In this document: positions 18,101 through 26,416 of the stretch, in pieces
How the letters are laid out: every line of letters starts with the position of its first letter
Position numbering within the stretch: position 1 is the stretch's first letter
Origin: Carnobacterium_A sp047553015
GTDB taxonomy: Bacteria > Bacillota > Bacilli > Lactobacillales > Carnobacteriaceae
Assembly: GCF_047553015.1 (NCBI RefSeq)
Contig: NZ_CP180212.1
Location: 1,798,001-1,862,000, forward strand
Reading direction: 5' to 3'
DNA length: 64,000 bases
Program-made: the position numbers and the translations under genes
Notes under the pieces: model-generated
Told to the model about the DNA's origin: nothing
The model's input: only the letters and a program-made list of their open reading frames with translations
Database searches by the model: none

Positions 18101-19081
18101 TAACTGATCAACTACCATTTCACTTACTCTATCATTTAAACTAACCAATTTAGCTTTATTTTTATCTATTAGGACAGTCGGTTCACTCGTATTTTTTTGA
18201 TTTATTGCTACTGTATCTAATTTGTCCTTAATCTCTACCCCATCTTTTTCTAGTAAAGAATTTTTATTACTAACAATACTATCCTTATCTGAATGATTCA
18301 CTTTTTCTATAGTTTGTTTTTTATTAGAAGATAAAAAGTCTAAATTGCTCTCTTCTTTAGATAAATTAATGGGTTTTTCAAGTTTATCCCATTCTTCAGT
18401 TAAAATGACTGGTGTTGTTACTTGTCCATCTTGATCAGCTACAGATATATTTACTACATTTTTAGCCCTTGTTATAGACTTTTCACTTTCAGCTGAAACA
18501 ATTGGTATACTCACCGACGATTCAGATAACTCTCTATTTAATTCCGGTGTTTTAGTCCCTCTATCTGATTTTAGATTAGTTTTATTCTCTTTAATCGATG
18601 TGCTTTCCGTATATATCTTTTTCTCAAAAGAAACTATAGACTGATCTTCATCAGTAGTATCTAGCAATGTTTGACTAGTTTCTATCATTTTTTCTACTTG
18701 TTGCTCTTGAACAAATAACGGTTTGTTTGATTCGGTTGCTACCTCAGCTGTTTTTATGTATGCCACATCTGGTTCTTGTATAGCCTCTTTTTCAACTTTA
18801 GGTATCGTTATTTTTAATAATCTGTCTTGCTCCTGTTTAACCGTTGTAACAGACTCTAAAAAAACTGATTCATTTTCTTTTTCTCGTTCATTTGCTACTT
18901 GTTCTTCTTTAGTTTTAGTTGTGGGCTCAAGTTTTTTTTCAGTTAACTGTTTTTTCGTTTCTTTAGATAGCTGTTCTTGAAATTGTTCTTTAAAAATAGG
19001 GATATTTTTTACATTCTTGTCCACAAGAATTGGTTCCGTACTATTTAATGATTGGATGAGAAGATTAGTCAATTCGCTCAC
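15131..19081 (-). CDS. fliK: Giant repeat-containing flagellar hook-length control protein FliK
   Basis: A 1316-aa FliK, about two to three times the length usual for this protein. The last ~130 residues are a Flg_hook (FliK C-terminal) domain: KLTLAPEGMGDISISLELKD, then PRLSDNLNRHSIQIGDVTIQL. This domain signals FlhB to stop hook export. The rest is hydrophilic, Lys/Glu/Ser/Thr-rich and probably disordered, built from units of about 110 residues. A recognisable motif, T-x-R-x-L-T-K-[DE]-W followed by KLEQIPSVxVKDSL, recurs with its tryptophan near residues 231, 337, 448, 559, 733, 961 and 1067. Two units (about 337-558) are nearly identical, from a recent 333-bp tandem duplication. No frameshift or stop interrupts it. 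FliK acts as a secreted ruler, so this length suggests an unusually long hook or a changed ruler geometry (inference). Confidence 0.93.
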   Translation of the reverse strand: MSELTNLLIQSLNSTEPILVDKNVKNIPIFKEQFQEQLSKETKKQLTEKKLEPTTKTKEEQVANEREKENESVFLESVTTVKQEQDRLLKITIPKVEKEAIQEPDVAYIKTAEVATESNKPLFVQEQQVEKMIETSQTLLDTTDEDQSIVSFEKKIYTESTSIKENKTNLKSDRGTKTPELNRELSESSVSIPIVSAESEKSITRAKNVVNISVADQDGQVTTPVILTEEWDKLEKPINLSKEESNLDFLSSNKKQTIEKVNHSDKDSIVSNKNSLLEKDGVEIKDKLDTVAINQKNTSEPTVLIDKNKAKLVSLNDRVSEMVVDQLKTPHVLSEDWVQLEQPSAVGKANKLEQIPSVGIKGSLGTEHQSLENNEVLPEVRVDENDQVIKKDQQVAVKVDTITATQNKISEPIGLTAKNKGDTLAPKVEISENRFNEFLTSRTLTKDWVQLEQPSTVGKANKLEQIPSVGIKDSLGTEHQSLENNEVLPEVRVDENDQVIKKDQQVAVKVDTITATQNKTSEPIGLTAKNKGDTLAPKVEISENRFNEFITSRILTKDWVQLEQPSTVGKANKFEQIPSVQVKDSLEKVHPLESDLVDKSEKPLPENKAPVVVNETDEEESIIQKTFNSKSKEVIGKSFVPSITQENTNETTIPIKQNEVEITGAKDQLSKPILDKLMTPELLNTAIATQNKTSEPIVLTDKSKTDQSVVKVETNEKHLDESITPRTSTKKDWNPLGQLRGIEKVNKLEQIPSIRVKDSLEKVGLPEKDSVLKNENPSLEKDIPVATNKINEKEPILSKIVSNDVREDTTKLDTINTTQNNTSESAASFSRNKNEATEFKNAVSKMTSDQLATLELPMKETGIKPVPVPDLKDEIKLVSQPVATSELVAATHFEDKDMTNSKSRILETKTESDKTLNTQKSVSEIPVLRDESKIEINIPKQIAAKIVFDPFTSPRWLTKEWSKPVEIKKDGEPTQVPIIEARESLKAMTQPLENKELSPLIDSDKEKKTTHLEKSPLDTAFKLDERSTNERNVQADKTQTELILAKDKVEPTHFDQLTTQRMLSREWSQFKKPGVLGKDSGIVQTSSVEVKDSIEVKDFTEKLIQPINNTILASKIDLPKNDSFLLSKEIVEKEQPLIKDESGDKTIKPDLLVGAQRPSVESIVTKTTNQDTIRQKVANEVNQLISKEIEQVQLKGQSSAKLTLAPEGMGDISISLELKDNVLTTKIVVDSLKIQELLTGNVPRLSDNLNRHSIQIGDVTIQLATSEQNGSRFDQKQQKKEQQSKRMIDRGSFTKSAPMNITPEINKKTGRLSILV
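17330..18090. repeat. 333-bp tandem repeat inside fliK
   Basis: Two full copies (17391-17723 and 17724-18056) differ at about 11 of 333 positions by my count. Partial copies flank both ends. The period is exactly 111 codons, so copy-number change keeps the reading frame. More diverged copies of the same unit extend through most of the gene. Confidence 0.92.
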
Positions 19082-19142
19082 TCCTTTCTTATTTTTATTT
19101 AAAAAAGATTTTTTATGTATCTACACTATTTTATAAAAAAAC

Positions 19143-19577
19143 TTAATAATAACTTTTTCCATAACTTAACGTAGCCATCTCATCTAATTGCTTTTGTTCT
19201 TCATTTTTTTCTTGAGTCATTAAAAGGTTAAATTCTTTTTCTTTCAATTTCTCCATTATCTTTTTGTCTTTATGAGCTTCCATTAACTCTAAACGAGCTG
19301 TTTCAACTAATTTTGTAGCTGTTTCAACTTGATTTTTTTGCTGGATAATACGCTCATCTAACATTACTTTGTACATATTTTGACGACGTAAAATATCTAT
19401 ACGAGTCGTTGTTAAGCTCTCATTTTTAATTTTAATATTTTCTTGAATCATCTCTTTTAATACTAACTCTTGCTGACTTTTTTCTCTTTGCGCATCTCCA
19501 AGACTTTTTTTCTTAGCTTCTTCCGTATCCGAACGCCAATCCAATACTTTTTCCATCGAGAATTTAAATTTACTCAA
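19143..19577 (-). CDS. fliJ: Flagellar export protein FliJ
   Basis: A 144-aa, highly charged, almost entirely coiled-coil protein that starts SKFKFSMEKVLDWRSDTEEAKK, typical of FliJ. FliJ is the central stalk of the export ATPase and escorts chaperones. I prefer the TTG at 19577, about 8 bases after AGAGG, over the ATG at 19586, which sits too close to that sequence. It lies between fliI and fliK, its usual place. Confidence 0.9.
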   Translation of the reverse strand: MSKFKFSMEKVLDWRSDTEEAKKKSLGDAQREKSQQELVLKEMIQENIKIKNESLTTTRIDILRRQNMYKVMLDERIIQQKNQVETATKLVETARLELMEAHKDKKIMEKLKEKEFNLLMTQEKNEEQKQLDEMATLSYGKSYY

Positions 19578-19612
19578 TACATACACCTCTTTTTATTTCG
19601 TTATCCGATTGA

Positions 19613-20941
19613 CTACCCACCCATTTGAGAGGTTTTAAATAAGGTGTCTAGCGATGTGACTACATCCTCAAATGATATTTCATCATCCACTTGTTGTTTC
19701 AAGAAATCTTTAATTGGCCTATTTAATTGAACAGCTCTATCAACAAGTGGATTGCTTCCTGTTCGATAAGCTCCGACGTCAATTAAATCTTTTGAATCAG
19801 CATAAATAGCCATATTTTCTTTCAAACTGCCCGCCGCTAAGTGGTGTTTTTCTGTTGTAATGTCTTTCATTAACCGACTAATACTATTTTGAATGTCGAT
19901 TGCAGGATAATGATTTTCTGAAGCTATTTTACGAGATAAGACAATATGACCATCTAAAATTCCTCGTACTGAATCAGCAATGGGTTCATTCATGTCATCT
20001 CCTTCAACAAGAACAGTATAAAAAGCGGTTATCGATCCTGTTTCTGACATCCCACTTCGTTCCATTAATTTTGGCAATGTCGTAAAAACAGAAGGCGTAT
20101 AGCCTTTTGTTGTTGGTGGCTCACCAGTTGCTAATCCGATTTCCCTTTGAGCCATTGCGACTCGAGTAACGGAATCCATCATTAAGACTACTTTTTTCCC
20201 TTGGTCACGAAAATATTCTGCAATTGTCGTTGCGACTGATGCACCTTTTAAACGAACAAGAGGCGGCATATCTGATGTTGCACAAACGACTACAGACTTT
20301 TTGTAACCTTCTTCTCCAAGATCTTTTTCAATAAACTCAAGAACTTCTCTACCCCGTTCTCCAATTAATCCAATCACAATAATATCTGCTTCAATGTAAC
20401 GAGCTATCATACCGAGCAATGTACTTTTTCCAACACCACTACCGGCAAATATCCCCATTCGCTGGCCTTCACCAACTGTCAACGTTCCATCGATTGCTCG
20501 AATACCAGTTGGTATAACATCTTTAATTTTTTTTCGCTTAAAAGGATTCGGTGAACTACGGTTTACATCATAAAACACACCATCAACCACTAAAGTTTCA
20601 TCCATTGGCCGGCCTAATCCATCTAGCGTATTGCCCAACAATTTCTCACTAATTTCAACTTTCAGTGTTTTACCAGTTGGCCGTACTAAACAACCTGGAC
20701 CAATGCCATCTAATTCATCTAATGGCATCAGTAAAACGGTCTCATCCACAAAGCCAACGACTTCACTTAAAGCAATACGACTAGAAGATTTTATCTGTAT
20801 TTCACACACTTCACCAACAAAAGCATCTAATCCCTCGACTTTGATAATCAGACCCGTTACTTGACTAACTTTACCTAGTTTTAAGTAGTAGCTTTTTTTA
20901 TTCAACTGGTTATGATACGCTTCAAAAGGTAGACTAAACAT
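19613..20941 (-). CDS. fliI: Flagellum-specific ATPase FliI
   Basis: A 442-aa F1-beta-like ATPase that energises flagellar type III export. Walker A is GSGVGKST near residue 169, with GLIGERGREVLEFIEKDL, the Walker B region VVLMMDSVTRVAMAQREIGLA and GEPPTTKGYTPSVF. The C-terminal part contains the GAYRTGSNPLVDRAV segment. The start at 20941 has GGAGTG upstream. It lies between fliH and fliJ, its direct partners. Confidence 0.97.
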   Translation of the reverse strand: MFSLPFEAYHNQLNKKSYYLKLGKVSQVTGLIIKVEGLDAFVGEVCEIQIKSSSRIALSEVVGFVDETVLLMPLDELDGIGPGCLVRPTGKTLKVEISEKLLGNTLDGLGRPMDETLVVDGVFYDVNRSSPNPFKRKKIKDVIPTGIRAIDGTLTVGEGQRMGIFAGSGVGKSTLLGMIARYIEADIIVIGLIGERGREVLEFIEKDLGEEGYKKSVVVCATSDMPPLVRLKGASVATTIAEYFRDQGKKVVLMMDSVTRVAMAQREIGLATGEPPTTKGYTPSVFTTLPKLMERSGMSETGSITAFYTVLVEGDDMNEPIADSVRGILDGHIVLSRKIASENHYPAIDIQNSISRLMKDITTEKHHLAAGSLKENMAIYADSKDLIDVGAYRTGSNPLVDRAVQLNRPIKDFLKQQVDDEISFEDVVTSLDTLFKTSQMGG

Positions 20942-20948
20942 GGTTGTT

Positions 20949-21710
20949 TCACTCCGTCTCTTTCATCTCTTGCAACATCGCATCTAGTTGCTTTCTTACT
21001 TGTAAGTCAATAATCGCATGCGCACTTTCAATTGTACAACCATTTTTATCAAGTGTGTTATCTGTCAAGACCGCAAAACGAATTTCTGGATGTTCTTTTT
21101 CTAACTCTTTAACGGATTTTTTAACTAGTTGGCTTTGTTCAGATCGAACGGATAAAGTAATCAATTGATTTTCACGCCTCAACCGGTGGATAACCGGTTT
21201 AACTAAGGCCATTACTTGTTCTGAAGAAGCATCAATTTTGTCATGGACAATGGTTTCTGCCATATGTCCTGCCAAATCCAATAAGGCTTCTTTTTGTTCT
21301 TGGTAATATTTTTCAACAAAGGCTTCTGCTTCCGCTAGCATTTGTTGCATAGCTTCTTTCATCTGAGTGCTCTCTTCTTGTGCTTGCTGCATTCCGGCAA
21401 GATACCCAGCAGAATATCCAGCTTCATATCCGCTTGTTTGTCCTTCAATAAAACCTTTTTCAATTGCATCAGTTTTTAAATCTTCTGCTTCTTTTTGTGC
21501 TGCTTTTATTAAGTTTTCTTTTTGCGTTTTCGCAGCAGACACTTCAGCTTTAATGGTTTCAAGCACTTCGTCGCTGACACCTTGTTGAGATTGACTTGAT
21601 GTTTCATTTAAGGCCATTATTTTTTGAACAGCTAACTTAGTGCGGATAATAGAAGGTTGGGCTTCTGAAAAGGAGTGACCCTTTTTAATAATATTATGAG
21701 ATGATGGCAT
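20949..21710 (-). CDS. fliH: Flagellar assembly protein FliH
   Basis: A 253-aa regulator of the FliI ATPase. The N-terminal half is charged and helical; it includes the FliH/YscL-type GxxxG-like segment (EGQTSGYEAGYSAGYLAGMQ, residues ~99-118). The C-terminal V-ATPase subunit E-like domain includes MAETIVHDKIDASSEQV. It overlaps the fliG end by 17 bases and has GAGGAG before its ATG. Confidence 0.93.
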   Translation of the reverse strand: MPSSHNIIKKGHSFSEAQPSIIRTKLAVQKIMALNETSSQSQQGVSDEVLETIKAEVSAAKTQKENLIKAAQKEAEDLKTDAIEKGFIEGQTSGYEAGYSAGYLAGMQQAQEESTQMKEAMQQMLAEAEAFVEKYYQEQKEALLDLAGHMAETIVHDKIDASSEQVMALVKPVIHRLRRENQLITLSVRSEQSQLVKKSVKELEKEHPEIRFAVLTDNTLDKNGCTIESAHAIIDLQVRKQLDAMLQEMKETE

Positions 21711-22707
21711 CTTGTTCTCCTCTTCTCAAATAAACTTCACCTTTCTCATCTAACACACGGATAACAGAAACCACTCGTTGCTGCGCTTCTTCTACTGCTG
21801 ATAAACGAGAAGGCCCCATAAATTGTAAATCTTCTTTGAGTGTTTCACTTGCACGTTCTGAAAGATTAGCAAAAATAAACTCTTTGATTTCGTCTGATCC
21901 GCCTTTAAGTGCCAATGCCAAGTCGTCATTATCGATTTCTCTAAGGACTTTTTGAACATCTGCTCTTTCAAGAGTTGTAATATCTTCAAAAGTAAACAGG
22001 CTAGCTTTGACTTCTTCAGCTAATTCAGGTTGTCTTTCTTCTAATACACTAATAATATTTTTCTCTGTACTTCTTCCAACAGAATTAAGAATTTCAACTA
22101 ATGTTTTCACTCCTCCAACTGTTTCCATTTCATTTTCAATGTAATTAGAGAATTTGTTTTCAATGACTTTTTCAATTTTTTCAATAATAGCTGGTGACGT
22201 ACTTGTTATTGTTCCGATTCTTTCAGCAATTTCTGATTGCAAATGCAGCGGGAATTGAAATAAAATTAAGGCTGCTTTATCTGGTTGCATGTAACATAAA
22301 ATTAAAGCAACCGTTTGTGGCTGTTCATTTAGCAATAAATTGGTTAATTGCTGTGGATCAGCTTTTCTAGCAATATTAAATGGTCTTTCACGTAGTTGAA
22401 TCTGATTCAACATATCTGTTACTTCTCTTGCTCTTTGTGCCCCAATTGCTATATTCAATAGCTTTTTAGCGTAATCAATTCCACCATCAATCATGTACTC
22501 TTTTGCTCGTGACATTTCAATAAATTCATTTACAATAGCATCTCGTTCTTCCGGCTTTACGTGATCAATATTGGCAATCTCGTAACTAACCTTTTGAATA
22601 TAGCTATCAGGCAACGTTTTTATAATTTCTGCTGCTGCCTCAGATCCTAAAGAAATTAATAATATAGCAGATTTCCTTACACCATCCATCTCATTCATCA
22701 TAACCAT
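21694..22707 (-). CDS. fliG: Flagellar motor switch protein FliG
   Basis: A 337-aa rotor protein. The N-terminal domain (GVRKSAILLISLG) binds the FliF ring; the middle domain carries the EHPQ-like segment (here NEQPQTVALILCYM); the C-terminal torque domain has FTFEDITTLERADVQKVLREID and the charged helix residues that face MotA. It starts in an ATG directly after the fliF stop, so it is coupled to fliF. Confidence 0.96.
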   Translation of the reverse strand: MVMMNEMDGVRKSAILLISLGSEAAAEIIKTLPDSYIQKVSYEIANIDHVKPEERDAIVNEFIEMSRAKEYMIDGGIDYAKKLLNIAIGAQRAREVTDMLNQIQLRERPFNIARKADPQQLTNLLLNEQPQTVALILCYMQPDKAALILFQFPLHLQSEIAERIGTITSTSPAIIEKIEKVIENKFSNYIENEMETVGGVKTLVEILNSVGRSTEKNIISVLEERQPELAEEVKASLFTFEDITTLERADVQKVLREIDNDDLALALKGGSDEIKEFIFANLSERASETLKEDLQFMGPSRLSAVEEAQQRVVSVIRVLDEKGEVYLRRGEQDAIIS

Positions 22708-24345
22708 CTACTCATCTCTCATCCAAATTTTTATCAGATCTGCAGAAGCTTCTGGATTTCCTTTTACATAGTCTCTTGCTGCTTTTTCTTTAATAGACAT
22801 AGATTGATTCAGCTCTTCCACTAATTTTGATGCTGCTTGATCGTCTGTTTCCATTTGCTTTATTTTTGTCAGCTCATCTTGCTTTTCTTTTATCTTTTGC
22901 AATCTAATTACCTCTAACTCATTAGTTAAATCGTCTCTGGTTTGTGAACTGACTACTTCATCAAAGTCTAATTCGTAATTATTTCTATTTTTAGATTTCT
23001 TCATAAACATTGCCAAGAGCATGATTAATAGTAAAAGAATTCCCAAACCTCCGGCTAAATAAGGCCAATCTCTTAGCAAAGTTTCTCTAATTGTGTTGCC
23101 TATAATTTCTTTAGGGTCTGTCTCTATATTATCATCTGGTCCTTTTGCAAATTCCATTCCTTGAACGGTCAGCTGATCGTCTCGCTCTGCAACAAACCCA
23201 ATTGTCATTTGCGCGATTTCTTGGACTTGATCTTCTTCTGCTTTACTTAGTATCTTGTTTAAAATAATCGAAGTAGACAGCCGATTGAGTGATCCAGGCG
23301 CTTTAGTCGTACTTGTCGTTTCTGAATCTAGCTCATAGTTAGCTGTTCGATCGAAAGAAGAATTCACTCCATCTTCGCCAACAACTTCGTTGATGACAGT
23401 AGCCGCCTCATCATCTTCTTGGGCTAAATCAATGGTTCCTCCATCAGCAGAAATGGTTTCACTTCTCAAAACAGGCTCTTGTGAGTAAGCGATACTTTCT
23501 TTTTGAATTGAATCAAAATTCATATCTGCGCTTACGGCAACATTAATGTTTTCTTTACCAAAAATCGGACCCAATGTTTCAGCTAATTTTTCTTCCAGTT
23601 CTTTCTCATACTGGTTTTTAATCGCTTGATATTTACTAACTATATCTGTCGCGTTTAAACTACTGTCATCTTCAAGAGATGCACTTAAAAGATTGCCTTT
23701 TGTATCAACTATTTTAATATTTTCTTTAGGTAAATTTTCAACTGCTCCTGCAATCAAGGAGGCGATTCCCTGTACAGCTGAATTATCAGGTATTTGACCA
23801 TTACTGGTTGTTAAAACAACCGATGCTGAAGCTTTAGCTTTATCTTCTTGATTCGTAAAGACGCTCTCTTCTGGCATTGATAACAACACTTTAGCCGTTT
23901 CAATAGAATCTAATGCCGAAATAGACCGTTCCAGTTCACCCGTTACCGCCCGTTGGTACATAATTTTTCGATCTTCATCTGTTGCCATCATACTCGTTGT
24001 ATCGAATATTTCAAATCCTGTTGAGTTTTGCGGTAACAAATCATTAACTGCTAAATCAATCCGATAAGTATCTACCTGATTTTCTTCAACTAAGATAGTT
24101 GTCCCATTATCTTCTAATTGATAGTTGATTTTTTTTGTTTTCAAATCATTTACAATCATCCCAGCATCTGCTTCTTCTAAATTAGTAAATAAAATAGCAT
24201 AGTCTACTTTTTGTGTGTAATACGTTAATCCCAATACTGATGCTGTAATTAGGACTAACAAAATAGCTAAGCTCCTTCGTTTCCCTTTGCTTAAACCAGT
24301 CCATCCCGCTTTTATTCCATTGAGCCTATCTTGAACATTTCCCAT
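22708..24345 (-). CDS. fliF: Flagellar MS-ring protein FliF
   Basis: A 545-aa membrane ring protein. TM1 is at about residues 24-43, followed by YscJ-type ring-building domains (YAILFTNLEEADAGMIVNDLK, GFEIFD...TDEDRKIMYQRAVTGELERSI), an acidic linker, and a second membrane segment near residue 430, then a cytoplasmic tail that binds FliG. It forms the base on which the rod and C ring assemble. It follows fliE. Confidence 0.96.
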   Translation of the reverse strand: MGNVQDRLNGIKAGWTGLSKGKRRSLAILLVLITASVLGLTYYTQKVDYAILFTNLEEADAGMIVNDLKTKKINYQLEDNGTTILVEENQVDTYRIDLAVNDLLPQNSTGFEIFDTTSMMATDEDRKIMYQRAVTGELERSISALDSIETAKVLLSMPEESVFTNQEDKAKASASVVLTTSNGQIPDNSAVQGIASLIAGAVENLPKENIKIVDTKGNLLSASLEDDSSLNATDIVSKYQAIKNQYEKELEEKLAETLGPIFGKENINVAVSADMNFDSIQKESIAYSQEPVLRSETISADGGTIDLAQEDDEAATVINEVVGEDGVNSSFDRTANYELDSETTSTTKAPGSLNRLSTSIILNKILSKAEEDQVQEIAQMTIGFVAERDDQLTVQGMEFAKGPDDNIETDPKEIIGNTIRETLLRDWPYLAGGLGILLLLIMLLAMFMKKSKNRNNYELDFDEVVSSQTRDDLTNELEVIRLQKIKEKQDELTKIKQMETDDQAASKLVEELNQSMSIKEKAARDYVKGNPEASADLIKIWMRDE

Positions 24346-24372
24346 TAGTGCTGTAGCTCCCTTTATTACTCA

Positions 24373-24681
24373 TTAAAATTGCATATTTTTTACTTCATTA
24401 TATGCTTCAAGGCCCTTATTTCTAAGCTGTAAAGCTAAGTCTAACGTTAATTGTGCCTCTGATGTTCGAATCATCACTGTATGTAAGTTATCAGCATCTC
24501 CAGTAATCAAGCTTTCTACTGCTTGTTCAGATGATAATTGTTTGTCATTCAACTTAGTCATTGCTTGCTCGATCAGTCCCGAAAAAGCTTCTGACAATGG
24601 TGCTTCTTGTGCTTTCGTATTTGATGCAGTTGCTGGGTTCATCCCCGTCAATAAGCTAGCTGTTAATCTTTCTATATTCAT
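24373..24681 (-). CDS. fliE: Flagellar hook-basal body protein FliE
   Basis: A 102-aa MS-ring/rod junction protein. The C-terminal part has the family core EQAVESLITGDADNLHTVMI followed by AQLTLDLALQLRNKGLEAYNEV. It is exported and links FliF to the first rod subunits. It lies between flgC and fliF, as in Bacillus. Confidence 0.95.
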   Translation of the reverse strand: MNIERLTASLLTGMNPATASNTKAQEAPLSEAFSGLIEQAMTKLNDKQLSSEQAVESLITGDADNLHTVMIRTSEAQLTLDLALQLRNKGLEAYNEVKNMQF

Positions 24682-24713
24682 TCAAATTCTCCTCTACCTT
24701 AATCATTTTTCGC

Positions 24714-25148
24714 TTAATTTGTTTTAATTTCCAATGCTTTTTTCAACATTTCTTTACTTGCATTCATCGCTGTCACATTCGCATCATAAGTCCGTTGGGT
24801 CATAATCATTTCAATCATTTCATCAGCCATATTCACATTTGACAATTGCAAATATCCCTCTTCATCAGCATCTGGATGAGTAGGATTATATTCCGTAGTC
24901 AAGCCCGTATTATTTTCTACTATTGCTGTCGTTTTCACACCAAAACTTTTTCTTTCAATATTTTCTGTAAAGGAAGATTTGACTTGTTTAAAATTCTCTT
25001 CAAACTGCACTTCTTTTTTTAAATACGGACCGCCTTCTTCAGTTCGTGTTGTATTGACATTAGCAATATTAGTCGAAATTGTATCTAATTTTAATCTTTC
25101 TAAACTTAGGCCACTTGCGTTAATATGTAAAGAATTAAAAATAGACAT
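24714..25148 (-). CDS. flgC: Flagellar proximal rod protein FlgC
   Basis: A 144-aa rod protein. The N-terminus is MSIFNSLHINASGLSLERLK with TISTNIANVNTTRTEEGG, and the C-terminal helix has LSNVNMADEMIEMIMTQRTYDAN. It lies 24 bases after flgB. Confidence 0.96.
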   Translation of the reverse strand: MSIFNSLHINASGLSLERLKLDTISTNIANVNTTRTEEGGPYLKKEVQFEENFKQVKSSFTENIERKSFGVKTTAIVENNTGLTTEYNPTHPDADEEGYLQLSNVNMADEMIEMIMTQRTYDANVTAMNASKEMLKKALEIKTN

Positions 25149-25172
25149 CGCTTATCCCTCCAACTAATTTTA

Positions 25173-25553
25173 TCATCTTGTAATGGCACTGTGAAGCATG
25201 GCATATTTAGCATTTAATTGCGCAACAAGTGCATTATATTGAATTGTTGTTGCTGCTTCATCGGTCATTTCCATGTCAATATCAACATTATTGCCATTTT
25301 CTTTCATGGCTGTGTCCGTTCTTTTTGTCACAATAGGTTTTACTTCATAAGGGTTATTTGCTCCAATATGCCGAACGTTCGTTTTTCTCATGGCTGTTCC
25401 ATCATACGCTTTTTTTAATTGATCTTCGAAATCAACTTTATTAACTTTATAGTCAGGTGTATTGACATTTGTAAGGTTACTTGAAATCATTTGTTGTCTT
25501 AGCTCAGTTGCATCAAGAGCATTTTTCATTAAATTATAAGTAGAATTACTCAT
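25173..25553 (-). CDS. flgB: Flagellar proximal rod protein FlgB
   Basis: A 126-aa rod protein with the N-terminal LRQQMISSNLTNVNTPDYKV signature and the C-terminal VDIDMEMTDEAATTIQYNALV segment. It is the first gene of the long flgB-to-rod gene operon; the 412 bases upstream hold no gene and must contain its promoter. Confidence 0.96.
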   Translation of the reverse strand: MSNSTYNLMKNALDATELRQQMISSNLTNVNTPDYKVNKVDFEDQLKKAYDGTAMRKTNVRHIGANNPYEVKPIVTKRTDTAMKENGNNVDIDMEMTDEAATTIQYNALVAQLNAKYAMLHSAITR

Positions 25554-25633
25554 TTTTTATTGCCTCCATTACGAACTAGTTTTTATTCTATAAACAACCT
25601 TCATAAAAGAAGATAATTCTGTTGAAACAAAAA

Positions 25634-25650
25634 ATACATACGTTATGTAT
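25634..25650. promoter_or_regulatory. Perfect palindrome upstream of the flgB operon
   Basis: ATACATA, CGT, TATGTAT: 7-bp arms around a 3-base centre, about 80 bases before the flgB start, in the leader of the early flagellar operon. It looks like a repressor or activator site; the protein is unknown and not encoded nearby. Confidence 0.4.
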
Positions 25651-25869
25651 ATATTTTAAAATAACATATAGTTTTTTAACTAGAGATTGTCTATCCATTC
25701 GTAGAGTTTAGTATAACCGAATTAGATTCATTGAGCAATAAAATTTCTATGATTATTTTTAATCTATTTTATTCTATTTAGTCTACACATTTTAAATTAC
25801 AATATTTTTATTAGTTGAATCAATTCTTATCAAACCTATCCTCTCTAGTAAACGCTTACCTATCAAAAA

Positions 25870-25905
25870 AATAAAAAATCCTTACTTTAGAAAAAAAGTA
25901 AGGAT
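25870..25905 (-). terminator. Terminator after fliS
   Basis: ATCCTTACTTT (25878-25888) and AAAGTAAGGAT (25895-25905) form a perfect 11-bp stem. On the minus strand it is followed by six T and more T-rich sequence. It ends the flaG-fliD-fliT-like-fliS unit. Confidence 0.85.
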
Positions 25906-25965
25906 AACACTATTCATTCAACGTTTTAAAAAATAGAGGACAGTTGTGTCTAAAAATCGACATTT

Positions 25966-26328
25966 TTAAATTTCAATCCATGTATCCCGTAATTCTTCTA
26001 AAGAAACTCGGATTTTTTTTATACTTTCTGTATCTTTTGAACGATTAGCATTAATTAACTCGGTTATAAAGTAATCGTACAATCGATTTAAGTTTTCAGC
26101 GACTTCTCCACCGTTCTTGAAATCTAAAGTAGCCATTAATTCTTGAATAATATCTTGGGCTTTAATTAAGGCATTACTTGTTTGTTCAATTTTCTTTTCA
26201 GCAGCAGAAAGTTCGGCTAGCTTTAAATTTTTAATTGCTCCTTCATATAACAGCACAACTAATTTTTTAGGTGTCGCATTTAAAATTTGATTTTGTTTAT
26301 AAATATTCGAAACATTTCTGTAATCCAT
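25966..26328 (-). CDS. fliS: Flagellin export chaperone FliS
   Basis: A 120-aa all-helical chaperone with the N-terminal YKQNQILNATPKKLVVLLYEGAIKNLK motif and a C-terminal helical region. It binds the flagellin C-terminus and prevents early polymerisation. It is the last gene of the filament-cap unit. Confidence 0.95.
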   Translation of the reverse strand: MDYRNVSNIYKQNQILNATPKKLVVLLYEGAIKNLKLAELSAAEKKIEQTSNALIKAQDIIQELMATLDFKNGGEVAENLNRLYDYFITELINANRSKDTESIKKIRVSLEELRDTWIEI

Positions 26329-26416
26329 TGGTTCATCTTCCTTTTTAAATGATTTTTTTTTACTTATGTAACGGTCATCTAACTCAGACTAATTAATATA
26401 GATAACCGCTTCTTTT

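Larger units (their letters stand above)
25554..25965. other. Gene-free region upstream of flgB
   Basis: This 412-base, very AT-rich gap separates the fliS operon from the flgB operon. I see a terminator (25870-25905) for the fliS side and a perfect palindrome (25634-25650). I see no convincing SigD or SigA promoter and no open reading frame of note. Confidence 0.8.

Noticed and set aside
17521..18144. Plus-strand open frames with repeated leucine-rich protein, opposite fliK
   Set aside because: They repeat only because the 333-bp fliK repeat is read backwards. They lack ribosome-binding sites, and the minus strand has the Flg_hook domain and continuous coding.
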